A stretch of DNA of 59,494 bases from DATLBA01 sp035527275 (GCA_035527275.1 DATLBA010000062.1:1-59494), one strand, 5' to 3'. Positions 33,895-42,548 are shown, counted from the first letter of the stretch. A program made the numbers and translations. Notes: generated from the letters alone by a model not told the origin.

Positions 33895-34209
33895 CTACTC
33901 GGCCGGGTTCTCCTCGGCTTGGGACTGGGCCGACGTCGCGACAGCCTGATCCGGATTCCGCTCGATCACGCCGACGAGCCGCCATCGCTTGGTCCGCGAC
34001 ATCGGACGGCATTCGACGATCTCGACGACGTCCCCGGCACGGGCCTCGTCGTTCTCGTCATGGGCGTGGATTTTCCGGTCCTGGCGAACCCGCTTCCCAT
34101 ACTTCGGATGCTGGCGATACCGCGTCACCCGCACGGTAATTGTCTTGGCGGCACGGTCGCTGACCACCACGCCACGAATGCGGCGCCGTTTTCCCCGGAG
34201 TCCGCTCAT
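33895..34209 (-). CDS. rpsQ: 30S ribosomal protein S17
   Basis: S17 of 104 residues. OB-fold core with GVVVSDRAAKTITVRVTRYRQHPKYGKRV and ECRPMSRTKRWRLVGVI, followed by an acidic/Ala tail of about 20 residues beyond the usual end. Overlaps rpmC by 4 bases. Confidence 0.97.
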   Translation of the reverse strand: MSGLRGKRRRIRGVVVSDRAAKTITVRVTRYRQHPKYGKRVRQDRKIHAHDENDEARAGDVVEIVECRPMSRTKRWRLVGVIERNPDQAVATSAQSQAEENPAE

Positions 34210-34442
34210 GGCGTCTTGTGCTCCTCACCGCCTTCGACCGTTTGGGCCCGGCCGGCCAATTCCCGCTCCCTCAGGATGGTCCGCATCCGCGCAATGTCCT
34301 GCCGGGCCTTGGGCAGTTCGCTGGAAATCTGAAGTTCCTCGGTCTCGGCCTGCGTCCGGAGGTCGAAGACACGGCGCTCCAGGGCCGCCAGTTCCTGTCG
34401 GATCTGCTCTTCGGACATCTCGCGTATTTCTCGCGGCTTCAT
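34206..34442 (-). CDS. rpmC: 50S ribosomal protein L29
   Basis: L29 of 78 residues: two helices with MKPREIREMSEEQIRQELA and ELPKARQDIARMRTILRER. Near the tunnel exit. Standard position between rplP and rpsQ. Confidence 0.96.
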   Translation of the reverse strand: MKPREIREMSEEQIRQELAALERRVFDLRTQAETEELQISSELPKARQDIARMRTILRERELAGRAQTVEGGEEHKTP

Positions 34443-34462
34443 GTCGGTCCCTCAGCCGGTCG

Positions 34463-34882
34463 CTACGTGTGCCGACGGCGATAGACCATGCGGCACCGAA
34501 TGGGCATCTTGTGCGCCACGCGCCGCAGGGCCTGCTTCGCGAGGTCCTCCGGCACGCCGCCCAACTCGTAAAGAATCCGTCCGGACCGCACGACGGCGGC
34601 CCAGTAATCCGGCTCGCCTTTGCCCTTGCCCATGCGGGTTTCAAGGGGCTTGCTGCTGATGGGCTTGTCCGGGAAGATTCGGACCCACAGTTTCCCTTCA
34701 CGGTGGAGAAAGTGGGTGGCGGCGACGCGGCCGGCCTCGATCTGCTGGGCGCTGATCCAGGCCCCTTCCAGCGCCTGGAGGCCGTATTCGCCGAACGCCA
34801 CATAGTTGCCGCGCTGCGCTTGCCCCTTGATTCGCCCGCGTTGGCTCTTGCGGTGGCGGACTCGCTTAGGCATCAGTGCCAT
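34463..34882 (-). CDS. rplP: 50S ribosomal protein L16
   Basis: L16 of 139 residues. MPKRVRHRKSQRGRIKG, GRVAATHFLHREGKLWVRIFPDKPIS and RMGKGKGEPDYWAAVV are diagnostic. Its start overlaps the end of rpsC by 17 bases unless the ATG three codons downstream (MPKRVRH) is used, which would reduce the overlap. Confidence 0.97.
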   Translation of the reverse strand: MALMPKRVRHRKSQRGRIKGQAQRGNYVAFGEYGLQALEGAWISAQQIEAGRVAATHFLHREGKLWVRIFPDKPISSKPLETRMGKGKGEPDYWAAVVRSGRILYELGGVPEDLAKQALRRVAHKMPIRCRMVYRRRHT

Positions 34883-35528
34883 CGCCGGCCTCCTGTTCCT
34901 CGTCGGAATATTCGCCCAGATAGATCCACGCCTTCACGCCGATGACCCCGTAGGTGCACCGGGCCTCGGCAAAGCCGTAATCAATATGTGCGCGAAGCGT
35001 CGAAAGCGGAATGCTGCCGCGGAGCGTGGTTTCCGTGCGGCTCATTTCGGTGCCGCCGAGTCGGCCGGCGACGCGGATCTTGACGCCTTTGGCGCCGGCC
35101 GCCATCGTGGCGTCGGCGGCCTGCTTCAGCGCCCGCCTGAAATGGGAGCGCCGTTCCAACTGCTGGGCGACGCCCTCGGCCACCAACTGGGCGCTCAGTT
35201 CCGGTCTGCGCACCTCGACGATGTTCACCGTAATCCGCCGGCCCGTCAGATCCTCCAGTTCCCCGCGCAGGCGGTCCACTTCGGCGCCTTTGCGGCCGAT
35301 AATGAGGCCGGGCCGGGCCGAATGGAGCACCACTTTCACCTCCTCGCGGGTCCGCTCGATCTCGACCTTCGAAATCGCCGCAAACCCGTAACCCGACTTC
35401 ACGAACTTTCGAATCTTCTCGTCCTCGACGAGCAGATGCCCGAACGTCCGCTTCGGGGCGTACCATCGGCTGCGCCAAGGTTCCGTGATGCCGATGCGAA
35501 AGCCGGTTGGATGAACCTTCTGTCCCAT
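34866..35528 (-). CDS. rpsC: 30S ribosomal protein S3
   Basis: S3 of 220 residues at the mRNA entry. MGQKVHPTGFRIGI opens it; the KH domain has LIIGRKGAEVDRL; the C-terminal domain has GVKIRVAGRLGGTEMSR. Complete and in standard order. Confidence 0.97.
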   Translation of the reverse strand: MGQKVHPTGFRIGITEPWRSRWYAPKRTFGHLLVEDEKIRKFVKSGYGFAAISKVEIERTREEVKVVLHSARPGLIIGRKGAEVDRLRGELEDLTGRRITVNIVEVRRPELSAQLVAEGVAQQLERRSHFRRALKQAADATMAAGAKGVKIRVAGRLGGTEMSRTETTLRGSIPLSTLRAHIDYGFAEARCTYGVIGVKAWIYLGEYSDEEQEAGDGTDA

Positions 35529-35552
35529 AAGTCTGGCCCTGCCTCCGAGCGG

Positions 35553-35888
35553 TTACTTCCGACTCTCTTCCAGTTCGACGACGAGGTGGCACGTCGGCCG
35601 CCTCAAAGTGTCCGCCGCCCCCCGCGCGCGAGTCATCACGCGTTTGTACACTGTCCCCTGCTCGGCCCGCGCGTCCGCGACATAAAGTGCCTCGAGGTCC
35701 GCCTCCTGCTCGTCGGCGTTGGCCATCGCGCTACGAAGGACGCGGGCCACCAGTTTCGCCGCCCGTTGGGGGCTGAGGTCCAGCACCTGGAGCGCTTCCT
35801 CCAGGGGGAGCCCCCGGATCATCTTCATCACGAGGCCTACCTTTCGCGGACTGATCCGCGCGAATCGGTGACTCGCACGATATCCCAT
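35553..35888 (-). CDS. rplV: 50S ribosomal protein L22
   Basis: L22 of 111 residues with a long hairpin lining the exit tunnel. Conserved ARISPRKVGLVMKMIRGLPLEEA and the hairpin VYKRVMTRARGAADTLRRPTCH. The usual final motif ends VVELEES. Confidence 0.96.
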   Translation of the reverse strand: MGYRASHRFARISPRKVGLVMKMIRGLPLEEALQVLDLSPQRAAKLVARVLRSAMANADEQEADLEALYVADARAEQGTVYKRVMTRARGAADTLRRPTCHLVVELEESRK

Positions 35889-35947
35889 GCGTCACACCTC
35901 TCACCTCAAGTAGGGCGGCCGGTCCGGCCGCAGCGCCGCCCGCTCGC

Positions 35948-36241
35948 CTATCTGGCCCTCGGGGCTGCGCTTTCCGCCGCCCTTCTTCCGCCGTGACCAC
36001 GGAACGTCCGCGTCGGGGCGAACTCACCCAACTTGTGCCCCACCATCTCCTCGGTCGCAAACACACGAATGTGCGTGCGGCCGTTGTGAACCAGGAACGT
36101 GTGGCCGACGAACTCCGGCACGATGGTGCACGCCCTGGCCCACGTCTTAATCGGCTCGCGGGCGCCCGACTCCTCCATGCGCTGAACTTTTCGCAGGAGT
36201 TTCAAGTCAACGTGGGGGCCTTTTTTCGTCGAACGTCCCAT
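35948..36241 (-). CDS. rpsS: 30S ribosomal protein S19
   Basis: S19 of 97 residues. MGRSTKKGPHVDLKLLRKVQ and the end EEMVGHKLGEFAPTRTFRGHGG are typical. Sits between rplB and rplV, with a 59-base gap before the latter. Confidence 0.97.
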   Translation of the reverse strand: MGRSTKKGPHVDLKLLRKVQRMEESGAREPIKTWARACTIVPEFVGHTFLVHNGRTHIRVFATEEMVGHKLGEFAPTRTFRGHGGRRAAESAAPRAR

Positions 36242-36257
36242 CTGGCATGTTCCTCGC

Positions 36258-37112
36258 TTATCCTATTTTGGCTTCCCCATAGCGCCTGCTGCGTCGCCGC
36301 CGAATAATGTGCGCGTTGGTCGGGTTGCGGCGTTTGCGGGTCTTTCCGCCTTTGGAAAGGACGCCGGTCGGCGAGACGGGGTCACGGCCACCCGAGCGGC
36401 GTCCTTCGCCGCCGCCCATCGGATGATCCACGGGGTTCATGGCCGACCCGCGGACGTGAGGCCTGCGGCCCTTGTGCCGCGTCCGGCCTGCCTTGCCGAC
36501 GCGTACGCGGCTGTGGTCGGCGTTGCCCACCTGGCCGATGGTGGCGCGGCATCGGAGCCTGACCCGCCGCGTCTCCCCGCTTGGTAGAATAATATGCGCC
36601 CACGGATCCTCTTTGGCGCTGAGCGTGGCCGCCCGCCCGGCCGCGCGGACCAGTTTTCCTCCGCTGCCGGGCACCAACTCGATGTTGTGGACCGGAAGGC
36701 CCGGTGGGATGTTGGCAAGCGGCATAGCGTTGCCGGTTCGCGGCTCGACGCGTTCGCCGCTTTCTATCCTTTGGCCTATCCGCAGGCCGTCGGGCGCCAG
36801 GATGTACCGCTTCTCGCCGTCGGCGTAGTGAATCAGGGCGATGCGGGCGCTGCGGTTCGGATCGTACTCGATGGCGTCCACCTTGCCGGGCACGCCGTCC
36901 TTGTCGCGTTTGAAATCGACGATGCGGTAGAGCCGGCGATGGCCGCCGCCCCGGTGCCGCGCGGTGATCCTGCCCTGATTATTGCGGCCCCCGCTGCGCG
37001 AAATCCGCTCCGTCAGACTCTTTTCGGGCCGCTTCTTCGTCAGGTCGGAGAAGTCCTGGACGGAGGAGTTGCGCCGCCCTGCGCTGGTCGGTTTGTGTTT
37101 TTTGATGGCCAT
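36258..37112 (-). CDS. rplB: 50S ribosomal protein L2
   Basis: L2 of 284 residues, needed for subunit joining and peptidyl transfer. GRNNQGRITARHRGGGHRR and the highly conserved PVDHPMGGGEGR (with the histidine close to the catalytic centre) are intact. I chose the ATG giving MAIKKHKP; a GTG three codons upstream is possible. Confidence 0.97.
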   Translation of the reverse strand: MAIKKHKPTSAGRRNSSVQDFSDLTKKRPEKSLTERISRSGGRNNQGRITARHRGGGHRRLYRIVDFKRDKDGVPGKVDAIEYDPNRSARIALIHYADGEKRYILAPDGLRIGQRIESGERVEPRTGNAMPLANIPPGLPVHNIELVPGSGGKLVRAAGRAATLSAKEDPWAHIILPSGETRRVRLRCRATIGQVGNADHSRVRVGKAGRTRHKGRRPHVRGSAMNPVDHPMGGGEGRRSGGRDPVSPTGVLSKGGKTRKRRNPTNAHIIRRRRSRRYGEAKIG

Positions 37113-37133
37113 CCTGCTCACCCGTCGCCGCAG

Positions 37134-37412
37134 TTAGAACAGTTCAATGTGGTCTTCCGAATGCAGCGTCACGACGGCCTTCTTCATGCCGGCCGTCCGG
37201 CCGCGCGTGTAACGGTAGCGGCGCTGCTTGCCGCGGCGCTTCATCGTCCGAACTTTCAGGACCCGGACCTCGTAAATCTTCTCGATCGCCTCGTGAATCT
37301 GCTTCTTGTTCGCACGCGCGTGGACCTGAAACGCATACTGGTTGAGTTCCTCGTTCTGGGCCGTTCCCTTCTCGGTGATAAGCGGCTTGATGACAACCTG
37401 GTACTGATCCAT
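37134..37412 (-). CDS. rplW: 50S ribosomal protein L23
   Basis: L23 of 92 residues, docking site for trigger factor and SRP at the tunnel exit. VIKPLITEKGT and QVHARANKKQIHEAIEKIYEV are characteristic. It overlaps rplD by one base. Confidence 0.97.
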   Translation of the reverse strand: MDQYQVVIKPLITEKGTAQNEELNQYAFQVHARANKKQIHEAIEKIYEVRVLKVRTMKRRGKQRRYRYTRGRTAGMKKAVVTLHSEDHIELF

Positions 37413-38053
37413 CAGTTCTTCCTCGACTCGACAAGCGCCTCGAACGCCGCGCGCGTGAAGACAACGCGATTCGGCCAGAGGACGTCATAAGCGTTCAGGT
37501 CCGCAATCGGCCGCACACGCACGCGCGCTAGATTCCGGGCCGATTTCCAAAGGATGCTGTCGTGCTCCGGCAGCGCCAGAAGACAACTGCGTTCGGCGCC
37601 AATGGCCTCCAGAGCCCGAGCCACCTCGCGGGTCTTCGGCTCCTGGAGGTTCAGGCCGTCCAGGACCAGCACCTCCGCATCCAGCATCCGTGCCAAGAGG
37701 GCTGAGTCGAGGGCCTGCCGGCGCATCTTCTTCGGCACCCGGATAGAAAAGTCGCGCGGGCGCTTGGCGAACGTGTGGCCGCCGCCCCGGCGGATGGGGT
37801 TGCGCCGCGGGCCCATCCGGGCCCGGCCGGTCCCCTTCTGCCGGTAAATCTTGCGGGTCGAACCCGCCACGTCCCCGCGACTCTTGGTTTGGGCCGATCC
37901 GACGCGCTGAGCCGCTTCGTGCCGCCGCACCGCCAGGCGCAGCAGGTCCATATGGACCGTTCCACCGAACCAGGCTTCGTCCACCTGGACCCGGTCCACC
38001 TCGCTGCCGTCCGTGTTGTAAACCGTTATGTCGATCATGCCGACTCGCTTCAC
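37412..38053 (-). CDS. rplD: 50S ribosomal protein L4
   Basis: L4 of up to 213 residues, in the exit tunnel. GTGRARMGPRRNPIRRGGGHTFA is the extended loop. Two starts are possible: a GTG with AGGG 6 bases upstream (used here) or an ATG five codons later giving MIDITVYN. In E. coli L4 autoregulates the S10 operon. Confidence 0.96.
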   Translation of the reverse strand: MKRVGMIDITVYNTDGSEVDRVQVDEAWFGGTVHMDLLRLAVRRHEAAQRVGSAQTKSRGDVAGSTRKIYRQKGTGRARMGPRRNPIRRGGGHTFAKRPRDFSIRVPKKMRRQALDSALLARMLDAEVLVLDGLNLQEPKTREVARALEAIGAERSCLLALPEHDSILWKSARNLARVRVRPIADLNAYDVLWPNRVVFTRAAFEALVESRKN

Positions 38054-38061
38054 ACGGCGCC

Positions 38062-38712
38062 CTACTTACCAGCGGCACCGACCTTCCTGGCGTTTCGGAC
38101 AAGCACGTATCCTCCGTTGGGGCCGGGCACACTGCCTTTGACGACGAGCAGGTTCGCGTCCGCGTCCACCTTGAGGACCTTTAGGCGCTCGACGGTGCGG
38201 CGGGCGTGGCCCATGTGTCCGGCCATGCGTTTGCCCTTGCGCACGCCGCGGCCCGGAATGCCGGACCCTTCGCCGATGCTGCCGGCGGAGCGGTGTTTTG
38301 CCTGGGTCCCGTGACTGGCGGACTGGCCGGCGAAGCCGTGGCGCTTCATGACGCCGGCGAAGCCCCGGCCCTTTGTCACGCCGACCACGTCCACGAGGTC
38401 CACGCCCTCGAAGTCGGCGACGGTCACGGTCCCGCCCGGCTCATAGCCTCCCAGGTCGTCGGTCCGGAACTCGCGGACGAACCGTTTGGGCGTCGCGCCC
38501 ACCTTCTTGGCGTGTCCGACTTCAGGCCGACTTGCCCGCCGCGCGGACCGGTCCTCGAAGCCCATCTGGACCGCGCCGTAGCCGTCCGTTTCGGTCGTTT
38601 TGACCTGAAGGACCTGGCACGGACCGGCTTCGATGACCGTGACCGGCACCTGCCGGCCCTGGTCGTCGAACACGCTGGTCATTCCGGCCTTTTTTCCCAG
38701 AATCGCCGGCAT
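38062..38712 (-). CDS. rplC: 50S ribosomal protein L3
   Basis: L3 of 216 residues. GKKAGMTSVFDDQGR at the start and the central loop KGRGFAGVMKRHGFAG, whose glutamine-bearing context reaches toward the peptidyl transferase centre, are present. It follows rpsJ by 4 bases. Confidence 0.97.
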   Translation of the reverse strand: MPAILGKKAGMTSVFDDQGRQVPVTVIEAGPCQVLQVKTTETDGYGAVQMGFEDRSARRASRPEVGHAKKVGATPKRFVREFRTDDLGGYEPGGTVTVADFEGVDLVDVVGVTKGRGFAGVMKRHGFAGQSASHGTQAKHRSAGSIGEGSGIPGRGVRKGKRMAGHMGHARRTVERLKVLKVDADANLLVVKGSVPGPNGGYVLVRNARKVGAAGK

Positions 38713-38716
38713 CCCA

Positions 38717-39025
38717 TTATGCCTTAATCTTAATGTAAATGCCCGCGGGCATATTTAACTTGTTCAGCGCGTCCACCGTTTTAACGGTCGGCTCCTCGAT
38801 ATCAATCAGGCGCTTGTGCGTTCGGATTTCGAACTGTTCGCGGCTCTTTTTGTCGATGTGCGGGGACCGCAGGACCGTGTAGCGTTCGATGCGCGTCGGG
38901 AGGGGAATCGGCCCCTTGACCCGCGCGCCGGTGCGCTTGCTGGTCTCGACAATCTCGGCCGCGCTCTGATCCAGTACGCGGTGGTCGTATGCCTCCATGC
39001 GGATGCGAATCAAGTCACCTGCCAT
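38717..39025 (-). CDS. rpsJ: 30S ribosomal protein S10 (NusE)
   Basis: First gene of the ribosomal superoperon; 102 residues with RIRMEAYDHRVLDQSA, KGPIPLPTRIERYTVLRSPH and THKRLIDIEEPTVKTVDAL. Also acts with NusB in transcription antitermination. A strong promoter lies about 150 bases upstream. No rpsL, rpsG, fusA or tuf precede it here. Confidence 0.98.
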   Translation of the reverse strand: MAGDLIRIRMEAYDHRVLDQSAAEIVETSKRTGARVKGPIPLPTRIERYTVLRSPHIDKKSREQFEIRTHKRLIDIEEPTVKTVDALNKLNMPAGIYIKIKA

Positions 39026-39176
39026 GCGCCGCCTCTAGCCGTGGGCTTTGCCCTGCAATGAAACAATACATCCCCCTTGTCCGGCCTCGCGCCTCCAAAA
39101 AGCACTCGGCCGCGGAAGGACGCATCGCTAGCCAGCTTCCCAAAGCCAGCCTATGTACAAAGTGTCGAGATTTGGG

Positions 39177-39204
39177 AGTATACCAACCCCCGTTCAACTG
39201 TCAA
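39177..39204 (-). promoter_or_regulatory. Strong promoter of the S10 superoperon
   Basis: On the minus strand a consensus TTGACA and TATACT are 16 bases apart. The leader to rpsJ is about 145 bases, enough for a regulatory structure. Motif copy B lies 15 bases upstream of the -35. Confidence 0.75.
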
Positions 39205-39219
39205 CCTCTTTTTTTCTCG

Positions 39220-39233
39220 AGAACACCCATTTT
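39220..39233 (-). promoter_or_regulatory. Upstream motif AAAATGGGTGTTCT, copy B
   Basis: Identical to copies A and C, and pointing toward rpsJ. Between it and the -35 box is a CGAGAAAAAAAGAGG stretch whose A-run could act as an UP-like element. It shares 18 bases (through CGAG) with copy A. Confidence 0.6.
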
Positions 39234-39569
39234 TGACGAGGCGTAAGGGGGGACATTAGGATAGGCTCTAAACACCGTAAACACAAGTGCTTACGTGCAC
39301 GCGCGGGCGAATCAGCCTCCCAAGCAAGAACAAACCTCCAACCCAAACCCGTCTGCAAATCCACGAGACGTCGGGTGGCCAAACCGCAGCCATTCAAGGG
39401 GGTCCATCGTCCCGGAAGGCCCGCGCCAAGGACGTTTGCTCCCCCTGGCGGGCTTGCCCGCCGTGGCGAACGGGCAGCCGTCCTCTCATCTGCTCCGGCC
39501 TGGACCCGGCTCTGTATCCTCGTCCTGCAGCCCCTCAAGGTGGTTTTGCCGCCTCGCCCCCGCCTGTTA

Positions 39570-39632
39570 GTCGGAGACCCCGTCTCCCTGTCAGATGGAG
39601 TCTCCGACTGACAAGGGGAAGCGGTCTCCGAC
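39570..39632. repeat. Short direct/inverted repeat cluster (GTCGGAGAC)
   Basis: Three copies of a 9-base word, one inverted relative to the two others, occur within 63 bases and can fold into alternative hairpins. Purpose unknown. Confidence 0.5.
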
Positions 39633-39874
39633 TCACACCGTGCGGCCGGGACCACAGCGCTGGCTCCCCCAACGAGGGGCTCTCAAAATAGGTGATCTCG
39701 AGCGTTGACGGCAGTTTTGCGATCCGTGCACGGAGTTGGTTGCCGGGGCGCTGTTTTCCGGCGGCTTCGCCCTGCCCTTCTCGCCGGTGATTCGCCGTGC
39801 TTGTTTTCGGCGGATTCGCTTCGCTCGTCCGCCGTCTTGTGTTCATTTCATGCCAGCCTGCGGCCGAAATCGCA

Positions 39875-41167
39875 CTACTTCATGAACAGTTCGATCACCG
39901 GCACTGTCACGTCGGGCTTGCGGACAGGCAGTTCGAGCGTGAGCGTATCGTCGCCGCCCTCCTCGACCCGGGCCTGCTGCCAGGGCTCCGGGCCCCTCAT
40001 GCGAACTTCGGAGGCATCGTTGAGCAGTTGGGCGTAGGTGACCTTGCCCGCAAAGCCGGGCAGGTGCAGGTGCTTGAACGGCCAGGCTAAGATGTGCACA
40101 TACATGCGGTTGGTATCCGGGTTGTATGTTAGGCGGCAGTCCTGCGGCGCGGCGAAGGCCTCCGGCGCCTGCGTGCAGCCGTATATCGACCGGCTGTGGC
40201 GCTTCATCCACTCGCCCATTCCCGCCAGGCGGTCCAGCGCGCGTTCGTCGAACTCGCCGCGTCCGGTCGGCCCGACGTTCAGCAACAGGTTGCCGCCCTT
40301 GGAAACCGTATCTATCAGCATTTGCACGAGCTGATCGAGGTTCTTCCAACTTGCCTCATCGCGGTGGTATCCCCACGAGCCGCTGAAGGTCTGGCAGGCT
40401 TCCCAGACGACTGGCTTGCCGTCTACGGTCACCCATGTGGTCGGCTGAAACTGCTCCGGCGTTTTGATGTCCCATCCTTCGTCGATATCCAGGCGGTCGT
40501 TGAGGACGATCTTCGGCTGCAACTGGCGGATGATCTGATAGAGCTTTTCGCTTTGCCAGTCGTCGCGGCCTTTGCCCTCAGGCCCGTACTGGCGAAAAGT
40601 GAAGTCCAGCCACAGGATGTCGATCTCGCCAAACTGAGTGAGCAGCTCGCGGACCTGGCCGCGCAGGTACTCGGCGTATTTGGCCTGGTCTCGTGACTCG
40701 TTCATTTTCTGGCGTTCGGGCGACTCGCGGTACGGACCTATGTATGGGTCGATGCGGTACTGCCGGTGGTGCCAGTCGATCAGCGAATGATAGAAGCCTA
40801 CTCGCATATTCTCGGCCCGGAACGCCTCGACCATGGGCCGGAGCAGGTCGCGCCCCGCCGGGGTATTCGGGGCCTTGTAATCGGCAAGTTTGCTGTCCCA
40901 CAGGCAGAAGCCTTCGTGATGTTTGGTGGTGACAACGAAGTACTTCATGCCTGCGCCGGCGGCGGCCGCCGCCCAGAGCTTCGGGTCGTACAGGTCCGGG
41001 TCGAAGTGCCGGAAGTAGACCTCATAGGCCTCAGCAGGGATATTCTCCCGGTGCTGCACCCACTCGTGGCGGGCAGGCAGGGCGTACAGGCCCCAGTGGA
41101 TAAACAATCCGAAACGGTCGTGCACGAACCAACTGGTATCGCCCGGCGTGGGAATGGTCTTCAACAT
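39875..41167 (-). CDS. Alpha-L-fucosidase (GH29)
   Basis: A 430-residue GH29 enzyme that releases alpha-linked fucose. Family landmarks are RFGLFIHWGLYALP near the N-terminus, KYFVVTTKHHEGFCLWDS, the DILWLDFTF segment carrying the probable nucleophile Asp, and GGNLLLNVGPTGRGEFD. A short C-terminal beta domain follows. No signal peptide is visible, so it is probably cytoplasmic and acts on imported oligosaccharides. I chose the ATG with GGAGATGAG upstream; 14 further codons are open above it. No fucose catabolic genes adjoin it. Confidence 0.93.
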   Translation of the reverse strand: MLKTIPTPGDTSWFVHDRFGLFIHWGLYALPARHEWVQHRENIPAEAYEVYFRHFDPDLYDPKLWAAAAAGAGMKYFVVTTKHHEGFCLWDSKLADYKAPNTPAGRDLLRPMVEAFRAENMRVGFYHSLIDWHHRQYRIDPYIGPYRESPERQKMNESRDQAKYAEYLRGQVRELLTQFGEIDILWLDFTFRQYGPEGKGRDDWQSEKLYQIIRQLQPKIVLNDRLDIDEGWDIKTPEQFQPTTWVTVDGKPVVWEACQTFSGSWGYHRDEASWKNLDQLVQMLIDTVSKGGNLLLNVGPTGRGEFDERALDRLAGMGEWMKRHSRSIYGCTQAPEAFAAPQDCRLTYNPDTNRMYVHILAWPFKHLHLPGFAGKVTYAQLLNDASEVRMRGPEPWQQARVEEGGDDTLTLELPVRKPDVTVPVIELFMK

Positions 41168-41313
41168 TCGCTCATCTCCTTTTGCTGTCAAGGTTCGCTT
41201 GTGAGGCATAATACATAGTCAAGTCCTAAAAGTTCTGTAAAATCGCATCCCCCTCGCGAAGCCAAGCGTGTGGCGAGCGGAGGGCCGGGGGTGGCCCGGA
41301 GCAAGTCACACGC

Positions 41314-41421
41314 TCAGGCGGCCGGCCGGACCCTCCTGCGACTCAGCCGCCTCGCCACCCACTCCTCGCTCGTCTCCATCGCCAGCGCCGTCACCATCGC
41401 GACCAACGTTCCGGTGAACAT
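41314..41421 (-). CDS. Possible 35-residue small protein
   Basis: MFTGTLVAMVTALAMETSEE followed by WVARRLSRRRVRPAA. The start has CAGGAGG 5 bases upstream, and TAGACA with TAAAAT at 16 bases spacing lies about 45 bases above. The N-terminus is mildly hydrophobic, the C-terminus strongly basic. No family is recognised. It could be a small membrane-associated protein or chance. Confidence 0.35.
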   Translation of the reverse strand: MFTGTLVAMVTALAMETSEEWVARRLSRRRVRPAA

Positions 41422-41511
41422 GGCAGCCTCCTGTCGGGCTTCTCCGCGTAAGATCCCATTTTACCGGCCGCCGCCGCGGTGTCTAGTTTTTACGAGGAAC
41501 GCGGGGAGGGG

Positions 41512-41668
41512 GGGTGTGACCACAGATTATGGCCCGCCATCGGCAGGCAGGCACGAGGTGGCGGCTCTGGGCTGACCAGTGCGCCAGGTTTGTCCTGGGC
41601 GGTAGCGCGGGCGTACCCCCGCGCTACAGGGCGCCTACGCTCCGCCATTAAAAAAAAGAGTCACACCC
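41512..41668. repeat. Inverted-repeat element around a REP palindrome
   Basis: GGGTGTGAC and GTCACACCC form perfect 9-bp ends 157 bp apart. Within is GTAGCGCGGG-CGTACC-CCCGCGCTAC, a 10-bp stem hairpin (41602-41626) related to the REP-like units near 12.9 kb. It could be a small non-autonomous element. Confidence 0.45.
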
Positions 41669-41823
41669 GGGAGAGGGTATGAGGCCGGGTTTCGCAGGGG
41701 TTTGGAAAATACGGAGCCGGATTCGGCCCCGCGCCGGTCCGGCTCCCTGCCCGACTGCCAACGTCCTGCGATTCAGACCTCCATCTGAGGGCGCTAACCC
41801 TTCGGTACACACCTGTCCTGGGG

Positions 41824-42081
41824 TTAGAGCCCGAGTTCCTCCATCAGGCGCTTGATGGTCCCGTCGATCCGCTCAGGCGTTTCGAGTTGGCCCTGAGCGA
41901 TCAGGTCGCGCATCTCCTGGACCCTGTCGAAGCGGATGTCCGGCATGCGGCTGATCTTCTCCAGGAGCCGCAGCGTCTCCGCCATGTCCGGCGGTTCGGC
42001 CATGGGCGGAGGCGCCGGCTGGCCGTAGGACACCTGGGCCTGGAGGTCCTGCTTTACGAGTTTTCGGCTTCCCTTGCTCAT
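41824..42081 (-). CDS. Small FlgM-like protein (putative anti-sigma factor)
   Basis: An 85-residue protein. The C-terminal half DIRFDRVQEMRDLIAQGQLE then TPERIDGTIKRLMEELGL resembles the sigma28-binding helices of FlgM. The N-terminus is Lys/Gln/Pro-rich and probably disordered, also as in FlgM. AGGGAT precedes the ATG. No flagellar genes are nearby, so the assignment is tentative; it might equally be a planctomycete-specific small protein. Confidence 0.5.
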   Translation of the reverse strand: MSKGSRKLVKQDLQAQVSYGQPAPPPMAEPPDMAETLRLLEKISRMPDIRFDRVQEMRDLIAQGQLETPERIDGTIKRLMEELGL

Positions 42082-42548
42082 TTCTGATCCCTGCCTCGCT
42101 CCGCTGTTCGTATCGACTTACGTGGGCGGCGGCTTGAGTGTCGCCGCCGTGGGCCGGAAAAGGCGCAAGTCCTTGTTATGTAAGGTGTTATGGCCGATTT
42201 GTCAGAGAGGCTCGGAAGATTCTCCGAAAAATTTCCGGGCCGGAGAGAGGAAAATTCGTTAGCCTTTTTTGCTAGGTTTCCTAAGTTAACATTGGTCCAC
42301 TTTCACGACGTTCTCGGCCTTCCTCAAAAGGGGGTTGCGGCTCCAGGAAAAGTCTTGCTCGTGGACCTCCGGCGGGACTCCTATATTGTGAGGCGTCGGC
42401 CCGTTGCCCGAGTCCCGCCGACCCTCCCTCCCAGCAAGAAGGGGCCATTGCGGCCTCTTGAACGGTTCCCCCATTTATGGAGTGCCCCGTGCGTCTCTCT
42501 CTCGCCCGGCGCCAAGGTCACAGTGCGTGCAGCCCGGGCATCGGAGGA
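42082..42548. other. Intergenic gap, no clear gene
   Basis: About 470 bases between the FlgM-like gene and the pseudopilin modules, less GC-rich around 42170-42300. A plus-strand frame begins near 42190 but has no family resemblance and runs antisense into the pseudopilin module, so I reject it. No terminator was clear. Confidence 0.5.

Larger units (their letters stand above)
39026..39874. other. Intergenic gap upstream of rpsJ
   Basis: Beyond the S10 leader and promoter this holds non-coding, repeat-bearing sequence. At 39570-39632 GTCGGAGAC, GTCTCCGAC and GTCTCCGAC recur as direct and inverted copies. At 39448-39476 a GGCGGGC-type hairpin is seen. Frames open here show no family and no ribosome site, so I do not call a gene. 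Confidence 0.55.
41168..41823. other. Intergenic gap with small ORF and inverted-repeat element
   Basis: Contains a possible 35-codon minus-strand gene with promoter-like and ribosome-site signals, a 157-bp inverted-repeat element, and about 150 bases of GC-rich hairpins before the FlgM-like gene. The remainder shows nothing clear. Confidence 0.5.

Noticed and set aside
39535..39846. A 103-codon minus-strand frame upstream of rpsJ
   Set aside because: It overlaps the GTCGGAGAC repeat cluster, lacks a ribosome site and has no recognisable domain.
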